A stretch of 64,000 nt of DNA from Flavobacterium azizsancarii (GTDB lineage Bacteria; Bacteroidota; Bacteroidia; Flavobacteriales; Flavobacteriaceae). The notes beneath the pieces were generated by a model. The model saw nothing but the letters and a program-made list of their open reading frames with translations. It had not been told where the DNA came from and did no database searches. Below are positions 50,283 through 61,221 of the stretch, piece by piece; within the stretch, counting starts at the first letter, position 1, and each line of letters begins with the position of its first letter. The position numbers and the translations under genes are program-made. The stretch covers positions 124,001 to 188,000 of the forward strand of contig NZ_JAMZNK010000001.1 in the NCBI RefSeq assembly GCF_027980145.1. Direction: 5' to 3'.

Positions 50283-52133
50283 ATGTGTGGAATTGTTGGA
50301 TATATCGGCCATCGAGAGGCTTATCCTATTGTTATCAAGGGGCTAAAACGACTCGAATACAGAGGTTATGATAGTGCCGGAGTCATGTTATATGATGATG
50401 AAACTGGTGTAAAGGTTTGTAAAACAAAAGGTAAAGTTTTGGATCTTGAAGCTAAGGCTAAAGATGTTTTTAATACAAGCGGAAAGATTGGAATTGGGCA
50501 TACACGTTGGGCGACTCACGGGGTGCCAAATGATGTAAACTCACACCCGCATCTTTCTAATTCAGGTGAGTTGGTAATTATTCATAATGGAATCATTGAG
50601 AATTATGCACCGCTTAAAGAAGAATTAATCAAAAGAGGATATACTTTTAAGTCAGATACAGATACTGAGGTTTTAGTAAATCTTATTGAAGAAGTTCAAA
50701 AGAAAGAAGGAATAAAATTAGGTAAAGCGGTTCAGATTGCTTTAAATCAAGTAGTGGGTGCATATGCAATTGCTGTTTTTGATAAAAAAAATCCAAACGA
50801 AATCGTGGCTGCAAGATTAGGTAGTCCATTAGCAATTGGTGTTGGAGAAGGAGAATATTTTATTGCTTCTGATGCTTCGCCTTTTATCGAATATACTTCG
50901 AATGCAATTTATCTTGAAGATGGTGAAATGGCAAATATTAGATTGCACAAACCTCTTAAAGTTAGAAAAATTCAAGATGACTCTTTAGTGAATCCTTATA
51001 TTCAGGAGCTTCAAATGAATTTGGAGCAAATCGAAAAAGGAGGTTATGATCATTTCATGCTTAAAGAAATCTATGAGCAGCCAAATGTTATAAAAGATAC
51101 TTACAGAGGAAGACTTCACGCAAATGAAGGAATCGTTCAAATGGCAGGTGTTGAGGATAATTTAGAAAAATTCTTAAACGCAAAACGTATTTTGATCGTT
51201 GCTTGTGGTACATCATGGCATGCAGGTTTAGTAGCAGAGTATATTTTTGAAGAATTTACCCGTATTCCGGTTGAAGTAGAATATGCTTCTGAATTTAGAT
51301 ACAGAAACCCAATTATAAACAAAGACGATGTTGTTATTGCAATTTCTCAATCAGGAGAAACTGCAGATACAATGGCGGCTATTAAATTGGCTAAAGAAAA
51401 TGGAGCTTTTGTTTTTGGAGTTTGTAACGTAGTAGGTTCTTCTATTTCAAGAGAAAGTCATGCAGGTGCTTATACACACGCAGGACCGGAAATTGGAGTA
51501 GCTTCGACTAAAGCATTTACAACGCAAATTACTGTTTTGACCATGATCGCATTGCGATTAGGTAAAGCAAAAGGTACATTGTCAAATCCTGATTTTCATG
51601 CTTACTTACAGGAATTAGAATTGATTCCGGAAAAAGTAGCTGAGGCATTAGAAACTAACGACAGAGCAAAAGAAATTGCTGCAGCTTTTAAAGATGCGCC
51701 AAACTGTTTGTATTTAGGTCGTGGTTATAATTTTCCTGTAGCACTTGAAGGAGCTTTAAAACTTAAAGAGATCTCTTATATTCATGCTGAAGGTTATCCT
51801 GCTGCAGAAATGAAACACGGACCAATCGCTTTGATTGATGAGCACATGCCTGTTATCGTAATTGCACCTAAACAAGGTCATTATGATAAAATCGTAAGTA
51901 ATATTCAGGAAATAAAATCAAGAAGCGGTAAAATTATCGCTGTAGTAACTAAAGGGGATACTCAGGTTCGTGAGTTGGCTGATTATGTTATTGAGATTCC
52001 TGAAACTTCAGATGCATTATCACCGTTAATTACAACAATACCTTTACAGTTGCTTTCTTATTATATAGCTGTAATGAGAGGTTGTAATGTTGATCAACCG
52101 CGTAACTTGGCAAAATCAGTTACTGTAGAATAA
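50283..52133 (+). CDS. glmS: Glutamine--fructose-6-phosphate aminotransferase
   Basis: A 616-aa enzyme that makes glucosamine-6-phosphate, the start of amino-sugar synthesis for peptidoglycan and lipopolysaccharide. The N-terminal Cys2 nucleophile begins MCGIVGYIGHREAYPI; RWATHGVPNDVNSHPH and HNGIIENYAPLKEEL complete the glutaminase. The SIS domains show ACGTSWHAGLVAEY near 308 and SQSGETADTMAAI near 355; the end is LAKSVTVE. Length is normal. There is no glmS ribozyme-like leader. A terminator follows. Confidence 0.97.
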   Translation: MCGIVGYIGHREAYPIVIKGLKRLEYRGYDSAGVMLYDDETGVKVCKTKGKVLDLEAKAKDVFNTSGKIGIGHTRWATHGVPNDVNSHPHLSNSGELVIIHNGIIENYAPLKEELIKRGYTFKSDTDTEVLVNLIEEVQKKEGIKLGKAVQIALNQVVGAYAIAVFDKKNPNEIVAARLGSPLAIGVGEGEYFIASDASPFIEYTSNAIYLEDGEMANIRLHKPLKVRKIQDDSLVNPYIQELQMNLEQIEKGGYDHFMLKEIYEQPNVIKDTYRGRLHANEGIVQMAGVEDNLEKFLNAKRILIVACGTSWHAGLVAEYIFEEFTRIPVEVEYASEFRYRNPIINKDDVVIAISQSGETADTMAAIKLAKENGAFVFGVCNVVGSSISRESHAGAYTHAGPEIGVASTKAFTTQITVLTMIALRLGKAKGTLSNPDFHAYLQELELIPEKVAEALETNDRAKEIAAAFKDAPNCLYLGRGYNFPVALEGALKLKEISYIHAEGYPAAEMKHGPIALIDEHMPVIVIAPKQGHYDKIVSNIQEIKSRSGKIIAVVTKGDTQVRELADYVIEIPETSDALSPLITTIPLQLLSYYIAVMRGCNVDQPRNLAKSVTVE

Positions 52134-52439
52134 TATTTTATTAAAGTACATAAATGTTAAAAAAGCGAGATTTAGGTCTCGCTTTTTTTTATTGTCAAAT
52201 TTTTTTTCTTCCTGTTGTATTTTTATTAAATCCTCATTTTTTTTGCAAAAAAATATATGTATGCATAGTATTTTTGTTTCTGGGACTTTGTTCTTTGATT
52301 TTAATTTAAGAAAACTAATTATCAAATAGTTAAAATTGTAACGAATTTTATATAGAATATTTATTTTTTTTAACATTTTTTTATTAATATCAAAAATATT
52401 TGTATTTTGGCTACATTAACTAACCAAAAACAAACCTAA
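52134..52439. other. AT-rich gap with the glmS terminator
   Basis: The first part has the hairpin described separately; the rest is AT-rich and leads to the TonB receptor gene. No exact -7 box is visible; TATTTTGG near 52403 is only a partial match. A minus-strand ORF (52116-52376) is low-complexity and not accepted. Confidence 0.5.
52159..52188 (+). terminator. glmS terminator
   Basis: Arms AAAAAAGCGAGA (52159-52170) and TCTCGCTTTTTT (52177-52188), six-base loop, then a T run. Confidence 0.88.
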
Positions 52440-55232
52440 ATGAGAGTATGTCTACTAATTATGTTGTTTTTCAGCGGAATAACCTTCGCTCAGAATACAA
52501 TTACTGGTTCTGTTACTGATGGTAACAAACAATCTATTCCTGGTGCTAACATTAGTGTTGTAGGAGATCGAAGCGGTACTTCAACCGACTTCGATGGTAC
52601 ATTTAAATTGACAACTTCAGTAAAATTACCGTTTACAATTAAGGTATCGGCAGTGGGATTTGAAGCTAAGACTTTTAATATCACATCGGCCAGCCAAAAA
52701 GTAAGTGCGGTATTAAAGGATGAAGAAACCAAGTTGAATGAAATCGTTGTTTCGGCTTCAAGAACTCCGGAGAGAGTAATTGAATCGCCTGTTACTATAG
52801 AAAGAATGGGAATTCAGGAAATTAAAAATACCACGGCACCCACTTTTTATGATGGTTTAGAGAATTTAAAAGAGGTGAATTTTAATACCAGCAGTATTTC
52901 GTTCAAGTCGATTAATACTCGTGGTTTTGCTTCTGTGGCCAATACGCGTTTTATGCAATTGGTTGACGGGATGGATAATTCTTCGCCGGCATTGAACTTT
53001 GTGTTAGGGAACTTAATTGGAATTTCAGATTTAGATGTGGCTAGTGTAGAGCTTTTGCCGGGAGCATCATCTGCATTATATGGAGCAAATGCTTTTAATG
53101 GTATCTTGTTTATGAATAGTAAAAGCCCTTTTGTTGATGAAGGGATTAGTGTTTATTATAAATACGGACAAACCACTCAAAAAGCGGCTGGAACTAATGA
53201 TTATAATGATTTTGGAATAAGAGCTGCAAAAGCTTTTACAAAAAGTTTTGCCTTAAAAGCGAACTTTACTTATATGGAAGCAACGGAATGGATTGCTGCC
53301 GATACTAGAAGTATGACCGGAGGTTCTGTTGGTCATGCGAATAATCAAAATTATGATGGTTTGAATATTTATGGAGATGAGATAACTACTTTTATTCCAA
53401 ATGTTGGTCAGGTGAGCAGAACGGGATATCGTGAGCAGGATTTGACAGATAACAAAGTTAAAAATGTGAAAGCAGATTTTTCTGCTCATATTAAACCTTT
53501 TAAAGATGAGACAGAAGTTATCCTGCAATATAAAATAGGTTTAGGTAGTACTATTTATCAGGGAGCTAATAGGTATTCTTTGAAGGATTTCATGATGCAG
53601 CAAGGAAAAATTGAGGTAAAAGGAAAGAACTTTTTTGCCAGAGTATATGCTACTGATGAGGATGCCGGAAATTCATATGATATGAGATTTGCAGGTTGGA
53701 ATGTAAACAGGGCTGCAAAATCTGATCAGGAATGGTTTACCAATTATGCTACAGCTTATCAATTATCAGGTGCTGTAATGGGAACTAATGCAAATGAATC
53801 TGCAACAATTGCAAGAAATTTTGCGGATTATAATATACTACCTGCGCCAATTTCTTTTATTCCTGCGCCAAAAGGTTCAGCCAGATTTGAGCCGGGTTCA
53901 GTACAGTTTAATAATGCACTTGCCACAGTTACTTCAAATCCAGATTTGACACAAGGGGCTAAATTCATTGATCATTCAAAATTGTACCATTCAGATGTGA
54001 ATTATAATTTCAGGGATATGATAAAATGGGCAGAAATTCAGGTAGGTGGTTCATGGAGGCAATATATTATGGATTCTGAAGGAACTATTTTTACTGATTA
54101 TGATGGTCCAATTAGTTATAGAGAATATGGTGCTTATGGTCAGTTGACTAAAAAATTCATGGACGACAGATTGAAGTTCACAGGATCTTTGCGTTATGAT
54201 AAAAGCCAGAATTTTGATGGAAATGTTTCGCCAAGAGTTTCGTTTGTGTATTCTGCGGGAGAATCTAAAAGACATAATTTCAGATTGTCCTATCAAACGG
54301 GTTTTCGTAACCCAACAACGCAAGATCAGTATATAGGTTTAGATTTAGGGCCATTTGCTTTAATAGGATCTGCTGCTGATAACTTAGATCGTTTTCAGGA
54401 AACTGTAAATGTGAGTGCTGCAGGACAAGCAATAGCGGGTCAGCCGGCAACAATAGGAATGTCTGGTCAAAATGCCTATCACAATGCTTATACAGTAGCC
54501 TCGGTTCAGGCGTTTGCTGCTTCTGCAAATCCGGGAGATCTTCAGGTAGCCAACATCGGGTTGGTGAAACCGGAACAAGTTCATGCTTTTGAGGTTGGAT
54601 ATCGTTCGGTAGTTCAGAATGATTTGTCAGTAGATTTAAATGTTTATTATAATATTTATAATGATTTTATGAATACTGCAAGAGTAATATCTCCGTATTA
54701 TGGAACGGTAGGGACAGATTCTTCAAATCCTGCAGTGCAACAAAGTTATCAGGCTTTGGCATTTGGTGACAGAAGGGTGTATCAGGTTTATACCAATACT
54801 ACGGCTCAGGTTTCTTCATTAGGTTTTGGAGTTGGTTTGTCTAAAAAGGTATATAAGGATTTTGAATTGGGTGTGAATTATAACTATGCTCAGTTTGATT
54901 TTAACCAGGCAGATGATCCAAGCTTCATAGCAGGTTTTAATACTCCAAAGCACAGAATTAAAGCTTCACTTGGTAATGCTAAAGTGATTAAAAACCTTGG
55001 GTTTAATGTGAATGTAAGATGGAATACTGAGTATTTATGGCAATCTTCTTTTGGAGACGGAATCGTTCCGGAAAATACAGTTCTGGATGCTCAGATTAAT
55101 TATGCTTTTACAAAATTAAAATCAGTTATTAAAGTGGGTGCAACGAATCTTTTTGGTTCAGACTATATTCAGGTAATTGGAGCCGGATCTATTGGTCAGC
55201 AATGGTTTGTTTCCTGGACAATTAATCCGTAA
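52440..55232 (+). CDS. TonB-dependent receptor with carboxypeptidase-like N-terminal domain
   Basis: A 930-aa outer-membrane receptor. Signal peptide MLFFSGITFA, then the regulatory-like domain ITGSVTDGNKQSIPGANISV at about 20-100, the plug (KLNEIVVSASRTPERVIESP; later VELLPGASSALYGANAFNG near 210) and a beta barrel with the usual terminal strand WFVSWTINP. It imports a ligand across the outer membrane with TonB energy. Substrate unknown. The next gene is an SGNH hydrolase lipoprotein, 80 bases downstream, suggesting a lipid or ester substrate. Confidence 0.93.
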   Translation: MRVCLLIMLFFSGITFAQNTITGSVTDGNKQSIPGANISVVGDRSGTSTDFDGTFKLTTSVKLPFTIKVSAVGFEAKTFNITSASQKVSAVLKDEETKLNEIVVSASRTPERVIESPVTIERMGIQEIKNTTAPTFYDGLENLKEVNFNTSSISFKSINTRGFASVANTRFMQLVDGMDNSSPALNFVLGNLIGISDLDVASVELLPGASSALYGANAFNGILFMNSKSPFVDEGISVYYKYGQTTQKAAGTNDYNDFGIRAAKAFTKSFALKANFTYMEATEWIAADTRSMTGGSVGHANNQNYDGLNIYGDEITTFIPNVGQVSRTGYREQDLTDNKVKNVKADFSAHIKPFKDETEVILQYKIGLGSTIYQGANRYSLKDFMMQQGKIEVKGKNFFARVYATDEDAGNSYDMRFAGWNVNRAAKSDQEWFTNYATAYQLSGAVMGTNANESATIARNFADYNILPAPISFIPAPKGSARFEPGSVQFNNALATVTSNPDLTQGAKFIDHSKLYHSDVNYNFRDMIKWAEIQVGGSWRQYIMDSEGTIFTDYDGPISYREYGAYGQLTKKFMDDRLKFTGSLRYDKSQNFDGNVSPRVSFVYSAGESKRHNFRLSYQTGFRNPTTQDQYIGLDLGPFALIGSAADNLDRFQETVNVSAAGQAIAGQPATIGMSGQNAYHNAYTVASVQAFAASANPGDLQVANIGLVKPEQVHAFEVGYRSVVQNDLSVDLNVYYNIYNDFMNTARVISPYYGTVGTDSSNPAVQQSYQALAFGDRRVYQVYTNTTAQVSSLGFGVGLSKKVYKDFELGVNYNYAQFDFNQADDPSFIAGFNTPKHRIKASLGNAKVIKNLGFNVNVRWNTEYLWQSSFGDGIVPENTVLDAQINYAFTKLKSVIKVGATNLFGSDYIQVIGAGSIGQQWFVSWTINP

Positions 55233-55312
55233 TTATAACAGTAGTAAGATGAAGCGGGTTTCTTTCTTAGATGAAAAATGAGAAAGAAGTAATAATTTTA
55301 AACTTAAATAAC

Positions 55313-56782
55313 ATGAGAAAAAATATAAAATTGCTATTGTTGGTTTCATTAACCTTTGTGGCGTGTAATAATGATGATAGCAGCGATAATCCGGCAGAAG
55401 TTCCGGTTGTTCCGGGGTCTGCAGTGTTTACTAAATACATAGCGCTTGGAGATTCTTTTGCTGCAGGTTACAGCGATAATGCTCTTTTTAAAAAGGGTCA
55501 GGAAGGGTCTTATACAAACATAATGGCGCAGCAATTTGTCGCGGCAGGTGGAGGTGCTTTTACAACACCATTTATGAATGATAATCTGGGAGGGTTATTA
55601 TTAGGCGGGAATGTTGTGGCGGCTACTCGTTTGTATTTTAACGGACAGGCTCCTGTGAATGTTGCCGGAAAACCCACGACAGAAGTTACAACACATCTTA
55701 CGGGAACTTTTGGTAACTTAGGAGTTCCGGGTGCCAAAAGTTTTCATTTAATAGCATCTGGATATGGAAATGTTGCAGGAGTGGCAAGTGGCGCTGCTAA
55801 TCCATATTTTGCTCGTTTTGCCAGTTCGCCTTCAACTACGATTTTGGCAGATGCAGTAGTTCAGGATCCAACTTTCTTCTCTTTGTTTATAGGAGGAAAT
55901 GATGTTTTGGCTTATGCAACTTCGGGAGGAATTGGAAAAGATCAGACCGGAAATATGAATCCTGCTACTTATGGAAGTAATGATATTACTGATCCAGCTG
56001 TTTTTGCAAGTGTTTACTCCGGTTTGGTTACGAGTTTGACGGCAAAAGGAGCAAAAGGAGTAGTGGCTAACTTGCCTTACATCACAACTTTGCCTTATTT
56101 TACTACAGTTCCTTTTAATCCGGCTCCGCTTACAGCTGCTCTTGCAACTCAACTAAATGCAGGTTATGCAGTTTATAATGGAGGTTTAAAACAAATGGTT
56201 GCCAATAAATTATTAACCCAGGAAGAAGCAACAAGAAGAACAGTCAATTTTATAGCGGGAAATAATGCGGTGGTGGTTGTGGATAGTTATTTAACGAATC
56301 TTATGGCTTACGGACTTCCTTCGTACAGACAGGCAACTAAAGAAGATTTGATAATTTTGTCCGCCAGAACATTTATTGGTACTACAGTTGGGGGAGATGC
56401 AGCAAAAGTAAACGGACTTTCGGTGCCATTGGCTGATAATTGGGTGTTGACAAAAGACGAAATTGCAGAAGTAAAAAAAGCCACAGATGCTTATAATGTA
56501 ACAATAAAAAGAATTGCAGATGAAAAAGGTTTGGCTTTTGTAGATACAGGCGCTGTAATGACGCAGTTGTCCAGCGGAGGAGTTCGTTTTGGGAATTTTA
56601 CCATGTCGTCGACTTATGTTACCGGAGGAGCTTTTTCTTTAGATGGTGTACATCCTAGTGCAAGAGGGTATGGTTTGATCGCTAATATTTTTATAGATGC
56701 AATAAATGCAAAATATGGTTCAACGTTACGTCATGTCGATTTGGGTATATATCCAATTCAATATCCCGCAACAATTCAATAA
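55313..56782 (+). CDS. SGNH/GDSL hydrolase lipoprotein
   Basis: 489 aa from the ATG at 55313, where MRKNIKLLLLVSLTFVAC is an SPII signal; the frame also has an ATG at 55271, which would hide the signal. SGNH blocks are YIALGDSFAAGYSDNA near residue 40 (Ser), LGVPGAKSFHL near 125 (Gly), FIGGNDVLAYATSGG near 185 (Asn) and SLDGVHPSARGYGLIANIF near 447 (Asp/His). It probably cleaves esters at the cell surface for the neighbouring TonB receptor. Confidence 0.88.
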   Translation: MRKNIKLLLLVSLTFVACNNDDSSDNPAEVPVVPGSAVFTKYIALGDSFAAGYSDNALFKKGQEGSYTNIMAQQFVAAGGGAFTTPFMNDNLGGLLLGGNVVAATRLYFNGQAPVNVAGKPTTEVTTHLTGTFGNLGVPGAKSFHLIASGYGNVAGVASGAANPYFARFASSPSTTILADAVVQDPTFFSLFIGGNDVLAYATSGGIGKDQTGNMNPATYGSNDITDPAVFASVYSGLVTSLTAKGAKGVVANLPYITTLPYFTTVPFNPAPLTAALATQLNAGYAVYNGGLKQMVANKLLTQEEATRRTVNFIAGNNAVVVVDSYLTNLMAYGLPSYRQATKEDLIILSARTFIGTTVGGDAAKVNGLSVPLADNWVLTKDEIAEVKKATDAYNVTIKRIADEKGLAFVDTGAVMTQLSSGGVRFGNFTMSSTYVTGGAFSLDGVHPSARGYGLIANIFIDAINAKYGSTLRHVDLGIYPIQYPATIQ

Positions 56783-56801
56783 TGCCAATTTTTTTAGTAC
56801 G

Positions 56802-56833
56802 AAAGTCACTCATTTCTAAAATGTAGTGGCTTT
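56802..56833 (+). terminator. Terminator after the SGNH gene
   Basis: AAAGTCACT (56802-56810) pairs with AGTGGCTTT (56825-56833) with one G-U, followed by a T run. Confidence 0.75.
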
Positions 56834-56923
56834 TTTTCTTTTCTTAAAAAATGCTATTTTCTGTATTTGAAGCCTGAGTTTTAGGAATCAAACAAAATCG
56901 TAGTATTTTTTATAAAAAAAATA

Positions 56924-56953
56924 TTGATTTTATATTTTAAAAAATTATCTTTG
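56924..56953 (+). promoter_or_regulatory. atpD promoter (TTG - 19 - TATCTTTG)
   Basis: TTG at 56924-56926 and TATCTTTG at 56946-56953 give the exact Bacteroidota promoter layout, 61 bases before the atpD start. Confidence 0.75.
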
Positions 56954-57011
56954 CGCTCTGAAAAAAGAGGTATTTTCGATAAACCTAAATAGCTATTTAA
57001 TAAATACATAA

Positions 57012-58526
<1,515 letters not shown>

Positions 58527-58527
58527 T

Positions 58528-58590
58528 CTAGTTTTCAGTATTCAGTCGCAGTATTCAGTACTGAGACTTTTAACTGAGGCTGTAAACTAA
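58528..58590. repeat. CAGT/ACTG repeat tract between atpD and atpC
   Basis: TTTTCAGTATTCAGTCGCAG and GTATTCAGTACTGAGAC, with AACTGAGGCTGTAAAC, mirror the tract at 14672-14834. It lengthens the spacer inside an operon where a short one is expected. Confidence 0.65.
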
Positions 58591-58596
58591 AAAAAG

Positions 58597-58878
58597 ATGA
58601 TTTTAGAAATAGTATCACCAGAAGCTAAAATATTTTCAGGAGAAGTAACAGCAGTTACATTACCTGGAGTTGACGGAAGCTTTCAAATATTGAACCATCA
58701 CGCTCCTATTGTTTCTATTCTAGAGAAAGGAACTATTAAAATTGCAGCGTCAAGTTTCAATTTTTCTAAAGATGTAGCGAGTAAATTCACGAAAGTAAAT
58801 GACCAGACTTATACATTAGAGATCGAGTCAGGTACTATCGAAATGAAAGACAATAAAATTATTGTTTTAGTTGACTAA
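58597..58878 (+). CDS. atpC: F1 ATP synthase epsilon subunit, short form
   Basis: A 93-aa protein containing only the N-terminal beta-sandwich (ILEIVSPEAKIFSGEVTAVT, PGVDGSFQILNHHAPIVSIL). The C-terminal helical hairpin found in the 130-140-aa enterobacterial protein is absent, as in other Bacteroidota. It connects the rotor to F1 but probably cannot use the helix-extension form of inhibition. A clear terminator follows. Confidence 0.93.
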   Translation: MILEIVSPEAKIFSGEVTAVTLPGVDGSFQILNHHAPIVSILEKGTIKIAASSFNFSKDVASKFTKVNDQTYTLEIESGTIEMKDNKIIVLVD

Positions 58879-58896
58879 GGCAATTTTAGAATAAAT

Positions 58897-58926
58897 AAAA
58901 AGCCAAACAGAAATGTTTGGCTTTTT
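58897..58926 (+). terminator. atpC terminator
   Basis: AAAAAGCCAAACA (58897-58909) and TGTTTGGCTTTTT (58914-58926) form a perfect stem with a four-base loop and T run. Confidence 0.9.
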
Positions 58927-59071
58927 TTATTGCCATAAATCATATACTTTTGAAGTATTAGAATCTCTTTATAAAATATTGATTGTTTTATAAAAGCTCA
59001 GTAAGCTTTTGTAATTAAGCTTCATCAATTTGATGCAGCCAAATAACTATGTCAAATTTTATAAAGAATAT

Positions 59072-59710
59072 ATGAAAAATATAAATAAAGTTGCTGTTTT
59101 AGGCGGTGGCGGAAGAACTGGAAATTATCTTGTAAACCAGTTATTGAAAAAAGGATTTAGCGTAAAACTTTTGTTGCGAAATCCTGAAAATTTTACCATT
59201 CAGAATCCAGACATCGAAATAATTAAAGGGGATGCCCTTGATTTAGAATCCATACAATTATTGCTAAAAGATTGTCAGGCAGTTGTGAGTACAATTGGGC
59301 AACGCAAAGACGAGCCTCTTGTTGCCAGTGCAGCAATCAGGAATATTCTGAAAGTAATGAATAATTACGGAATAGATCGCTATTTGTTATTGGCGGGATT
59401 GAATATAGAAACTCCATTTGATAAAAAAAGTGCTAAAACAGAAATGGCCACGGAATGGATGAAAACCAATTTTCCAATAATTCAGGAAGACAGGCAAAAG
59501 GCCTATGAATTTTTAGTTGAAAGTAATGTACAATGGACCCAGGTTCGGGTTCCGTTTATAGAATTTAATGATATAAGTGCTGAGATTTCAATAAGTACAG
59601 AAGATTGTCTGGGCGATAAGATTAGTGCAATTGATATTGCAAAATTCATGACTCAGGAAATGACAGCATCCAAATTCAACAGACAATCGCCTTTTATAAG
59701 TGCAATTTAA
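59072..59710 (+). CDS. NAD(P)-binding Rossmann-fold protein
   Basis: 212 aa from the ATG at 59072 (MKNINKVAVLGGGGRTGNYL); the frame extends to 59030 with no better start. The dinucleotide loop GGGGRTGNYLVNQLL starts near residue 10, and QAVVSTIGQRKDEPLVASAA and GIDRYLLLAGLNIETPF fit the NmrA/SDR-type atypical short-chain family (NAD(P)H-binding PF13460). Such proteins act as reductases or redox sensors. No signal peptide. A hairpin terminator follows. Confidence 0.82.
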   Translation: MKNINKVAVLGGGGRTGNYLVNQLLKKGFSVKLLLRNPENFTIQNPDIEIIKGDALDLESIQLLLKDCQAVVSTIGQRKDEPLVASAAIRNILKVMNNYGIDRYLLLAGLNIETPFDKKSAKTEMATEWMKTNFPIIQEDRQKAYEFLVESNVQWTQVRVPFIEFNDISAEISISTEDCLGDKISAIDIAKFMTQEMTASKFNRQSPFISAI

Positions 59711-59722
59711 ATAGTAAGTTAC

Positions 59723-59751
59723 AAACAGCGGGCATGTCAAGCCCGCTGTTT
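59723..59751 (+). terminator. Terminator hairpin AAACAGCGGGC
   Basis: Perfect 11-bp stem (59723-59733 and 59741-59751), seven-base loop, T-rich end. Confidence 0.8.
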
Positions 59752-59773
59752 ATTTAATATAATTTCAATTTCA

Positions 59774-59781
59774 TAACTTTG
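59774..59781 (+). promoter_or_regulatory. bioF -7 box TAACTTTG
   Basis: A perfect TAnnTTTG whose last base lies only five bases before the bioF ATG (59787), so the message would have almost no 5' leader. Confidence 0.55.
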
Positions 59782-59786
59782 CTTTT

Positions 59787-60929
59787 ATGAAATTACCGGA
59801 AAATCTAATTCAGAAGCTCGAAAATCGAAAGCAGAATAATTCGCTTAGAAAACTGCCTGTGTTCAATAATCTAGTCGATTTTTCTTCAAATGACTATATT
59901 GGATTCGCAAAATCAGAATCGATATTTAAGTCAACTCATGCTTATTTGCTGGAAAACGAAATTTTTGAAAATGGTGCAACAGGTTCGCGCTTAATTTCCG
60001 GAAATCATTCGTTGTATCAAATCGCAGAAGCATTTATTGCAGACTTTCATGACGCTCAATCGGCTTTAATCTTTAATTCGGGTTACGATGCCAATGTTGG
60101 CTTTTTTAGTGCTGTACCGCAACGAAATGATGTTATTTTGTATGATGAACTAAGTCATGCTTCTATTCGGGACGGAATTATTATGTCGAATGCTAAATCG
60201 TACAAATTCAATCACAATGATTTTGAGGATTTAGAACGACTTATTCAAAAATTTCCCGATACAAATATTTACATTGTGACTGAATCTGTTTTCTCTATGG
60301 ATGGTGATAGTCCAAACTTAGAAGAATTAGTAGGCTTATCTGAAAAATACAATTGTTATTTAGTCATAGACGAAGCACATACTTTAGGTGTCTTTGGCGA
60401 AAAAGGAGAAGGATTTATTCAGTATCTTAATTTGCATCACAGAATTTTTGCCAGAATCATGACCTTCGGAAAAGGTTTAGGTTGTCATGGCTCAGTGATT
60501 CTTGGAAGCAAAGATCTTAAAGAATATCTGGTAAACTTTGCCAGAAGTTTTATTTATACAACAGGATTATCTCCACATTCTGTTGCTACAATTCTGGTAG
60601 CATACCAGCAATTAGAAATTGAAAAACAAAACATCGAAAAATTACGTCACAATATTGTGTTATTCAATCAGCAGAAGAATCTGTTGGGTTTAAAGCCAAT
60701 GTTTGTTCGAAGCAAATCAGCAATACAATCCGCAATAGTACCCGGAAATGAAAACGTAAAACGATTAGCGCAACAATTGCAGGATAAAGGTTTTGATGTA
60801 AAACCAATTCTTTCGCCAACAGTTCCTGAAGGACAGGAACGTTTGCGCTTTTGCATTCATAGTTTTAATTCTGAAGAAGAAATTAATCAAATTCTGAAAT
60901 TGTTAGAGACTTTATTTTTTAAGATTTAG
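59787..60929 (+). CDS. bioF: 8-amino-7-oxononanoate synthase-type aminotransferase
   Basis: A 380-aa PLP enzyme of the alpha-oxoamine synthase group. It condenses pimeloyl and L-alanine to KAPA in biotin synthesis. Motifs: FSSNDYIGFAKSE near residue 33, GATGSRLISGNHSLY near 60, VIDEAHTLGVFGEKGEG near 195, and the PLP Lys in RIMTFGKGLGCHGSVILG near 228. It is the only biotin gene at this spot; bioD is 2.7 kb downstream. Other oxoamine synthases (Kbl, spt) are less likely by context. Confidence 0.88.
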   Translation: MKLPENLIQKLENRKQNNSLRKLPVFNNLVDFSSNDYIGFAKSESIFKSTHAYLLENEIFENGATGSRLISGNHSLYQIAEAFIADFHDAQSALIFNSGYDANVGFFSAVPQRNDVILYDELSHASIRDGIIMSNAKSYKFNHNDFEDLERLIQKFPDTNIYIVTESVFSMDGDSPNLEELVGLSEKYNCYLVIDEAHTLGVFGEKGEGFIQYLNLHHRIFARIMTFGKGLGCHGSVILGSKDLKEYLVNFARSFIYTTGLSPHSVATILVAYQQLEIEKQNIEKLRHNIVLFNQQKNLLGLKPMFVRSKSAIQSAIVPGNENVKRLAQQLQDKGFDVKPILSPTVPEGQERLRFCIHSFNSEEEINQILKLLETLFFKI

Positions 60930-60932
60930 TAT

Positions 60933-60997
60933 TGTCAGGCTGAGCGGAGTCGAAGCCCATTCCAATAAGCAAGCCTTCGACTCCGCTCAGGATGACA
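60933..60997. repeat. Inverted repeat of the CTGAGCGGAGTCGAAG family after bioF
   Basis: Arms 60933-60955 and 60975-60997 share a 16-bp perfect core (CTGAGCGGAGTCGAAG). A single arm of the same element is present at 4095-4117 and inside bioD at 63739-63761. The rest of the gap up to 61221 holds no gene. Confidence 0.85.
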
Positions 60998-61165
60998 CTG
61001 CGACTTGTGAGATTATCCTTTTTATTGAGTTCTAAAAGTAAAAAAAATCTGTGACAATCTGTTTGATTCGTTTAATCAGCGGGCCAATTATAGAATGTTA
61101 CTCCGTAAAAAATCTCTGCAATTCCTTGTCTTTCCTCACTTCTTAAAAAAGTTTTAGTTTCTTTT

Positions 61166-61207
61166 GTAACGTTTTGAATATTTGATTACTTACGAGTCGT
61201 AATCAAA
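61166..61207 (+). promoter_or_regulatory. Possible alternative-sigma promoter with a 9-bp inverted repeat
   Basis: GTAACG at 61166-61171 resembles an ECF -35 box. The perfect inverted repeat TTTGATTAC (61181-61189) / GTAATCAAA (61199-61207) lies just before the small membrane-protein gene. The unit could be an operator, or the -10 region of a promoter controlled by the sigma factor at 62310. Confidence 0.4.
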
Positions 61208-61221
61208 ATAACAAAACCATT

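Noticed and set aside
50250..50283. glmS ribozyme or riboswitch leader
   Set aside because: Only 10 bases separate glmS from the upstream gene.
52116..52376. Minus-strand ORF of 86 aa after glmS
   Set aside because: Low-complexity Lys/Asn/Phe sequence over a terminator and AT-rich DNA.
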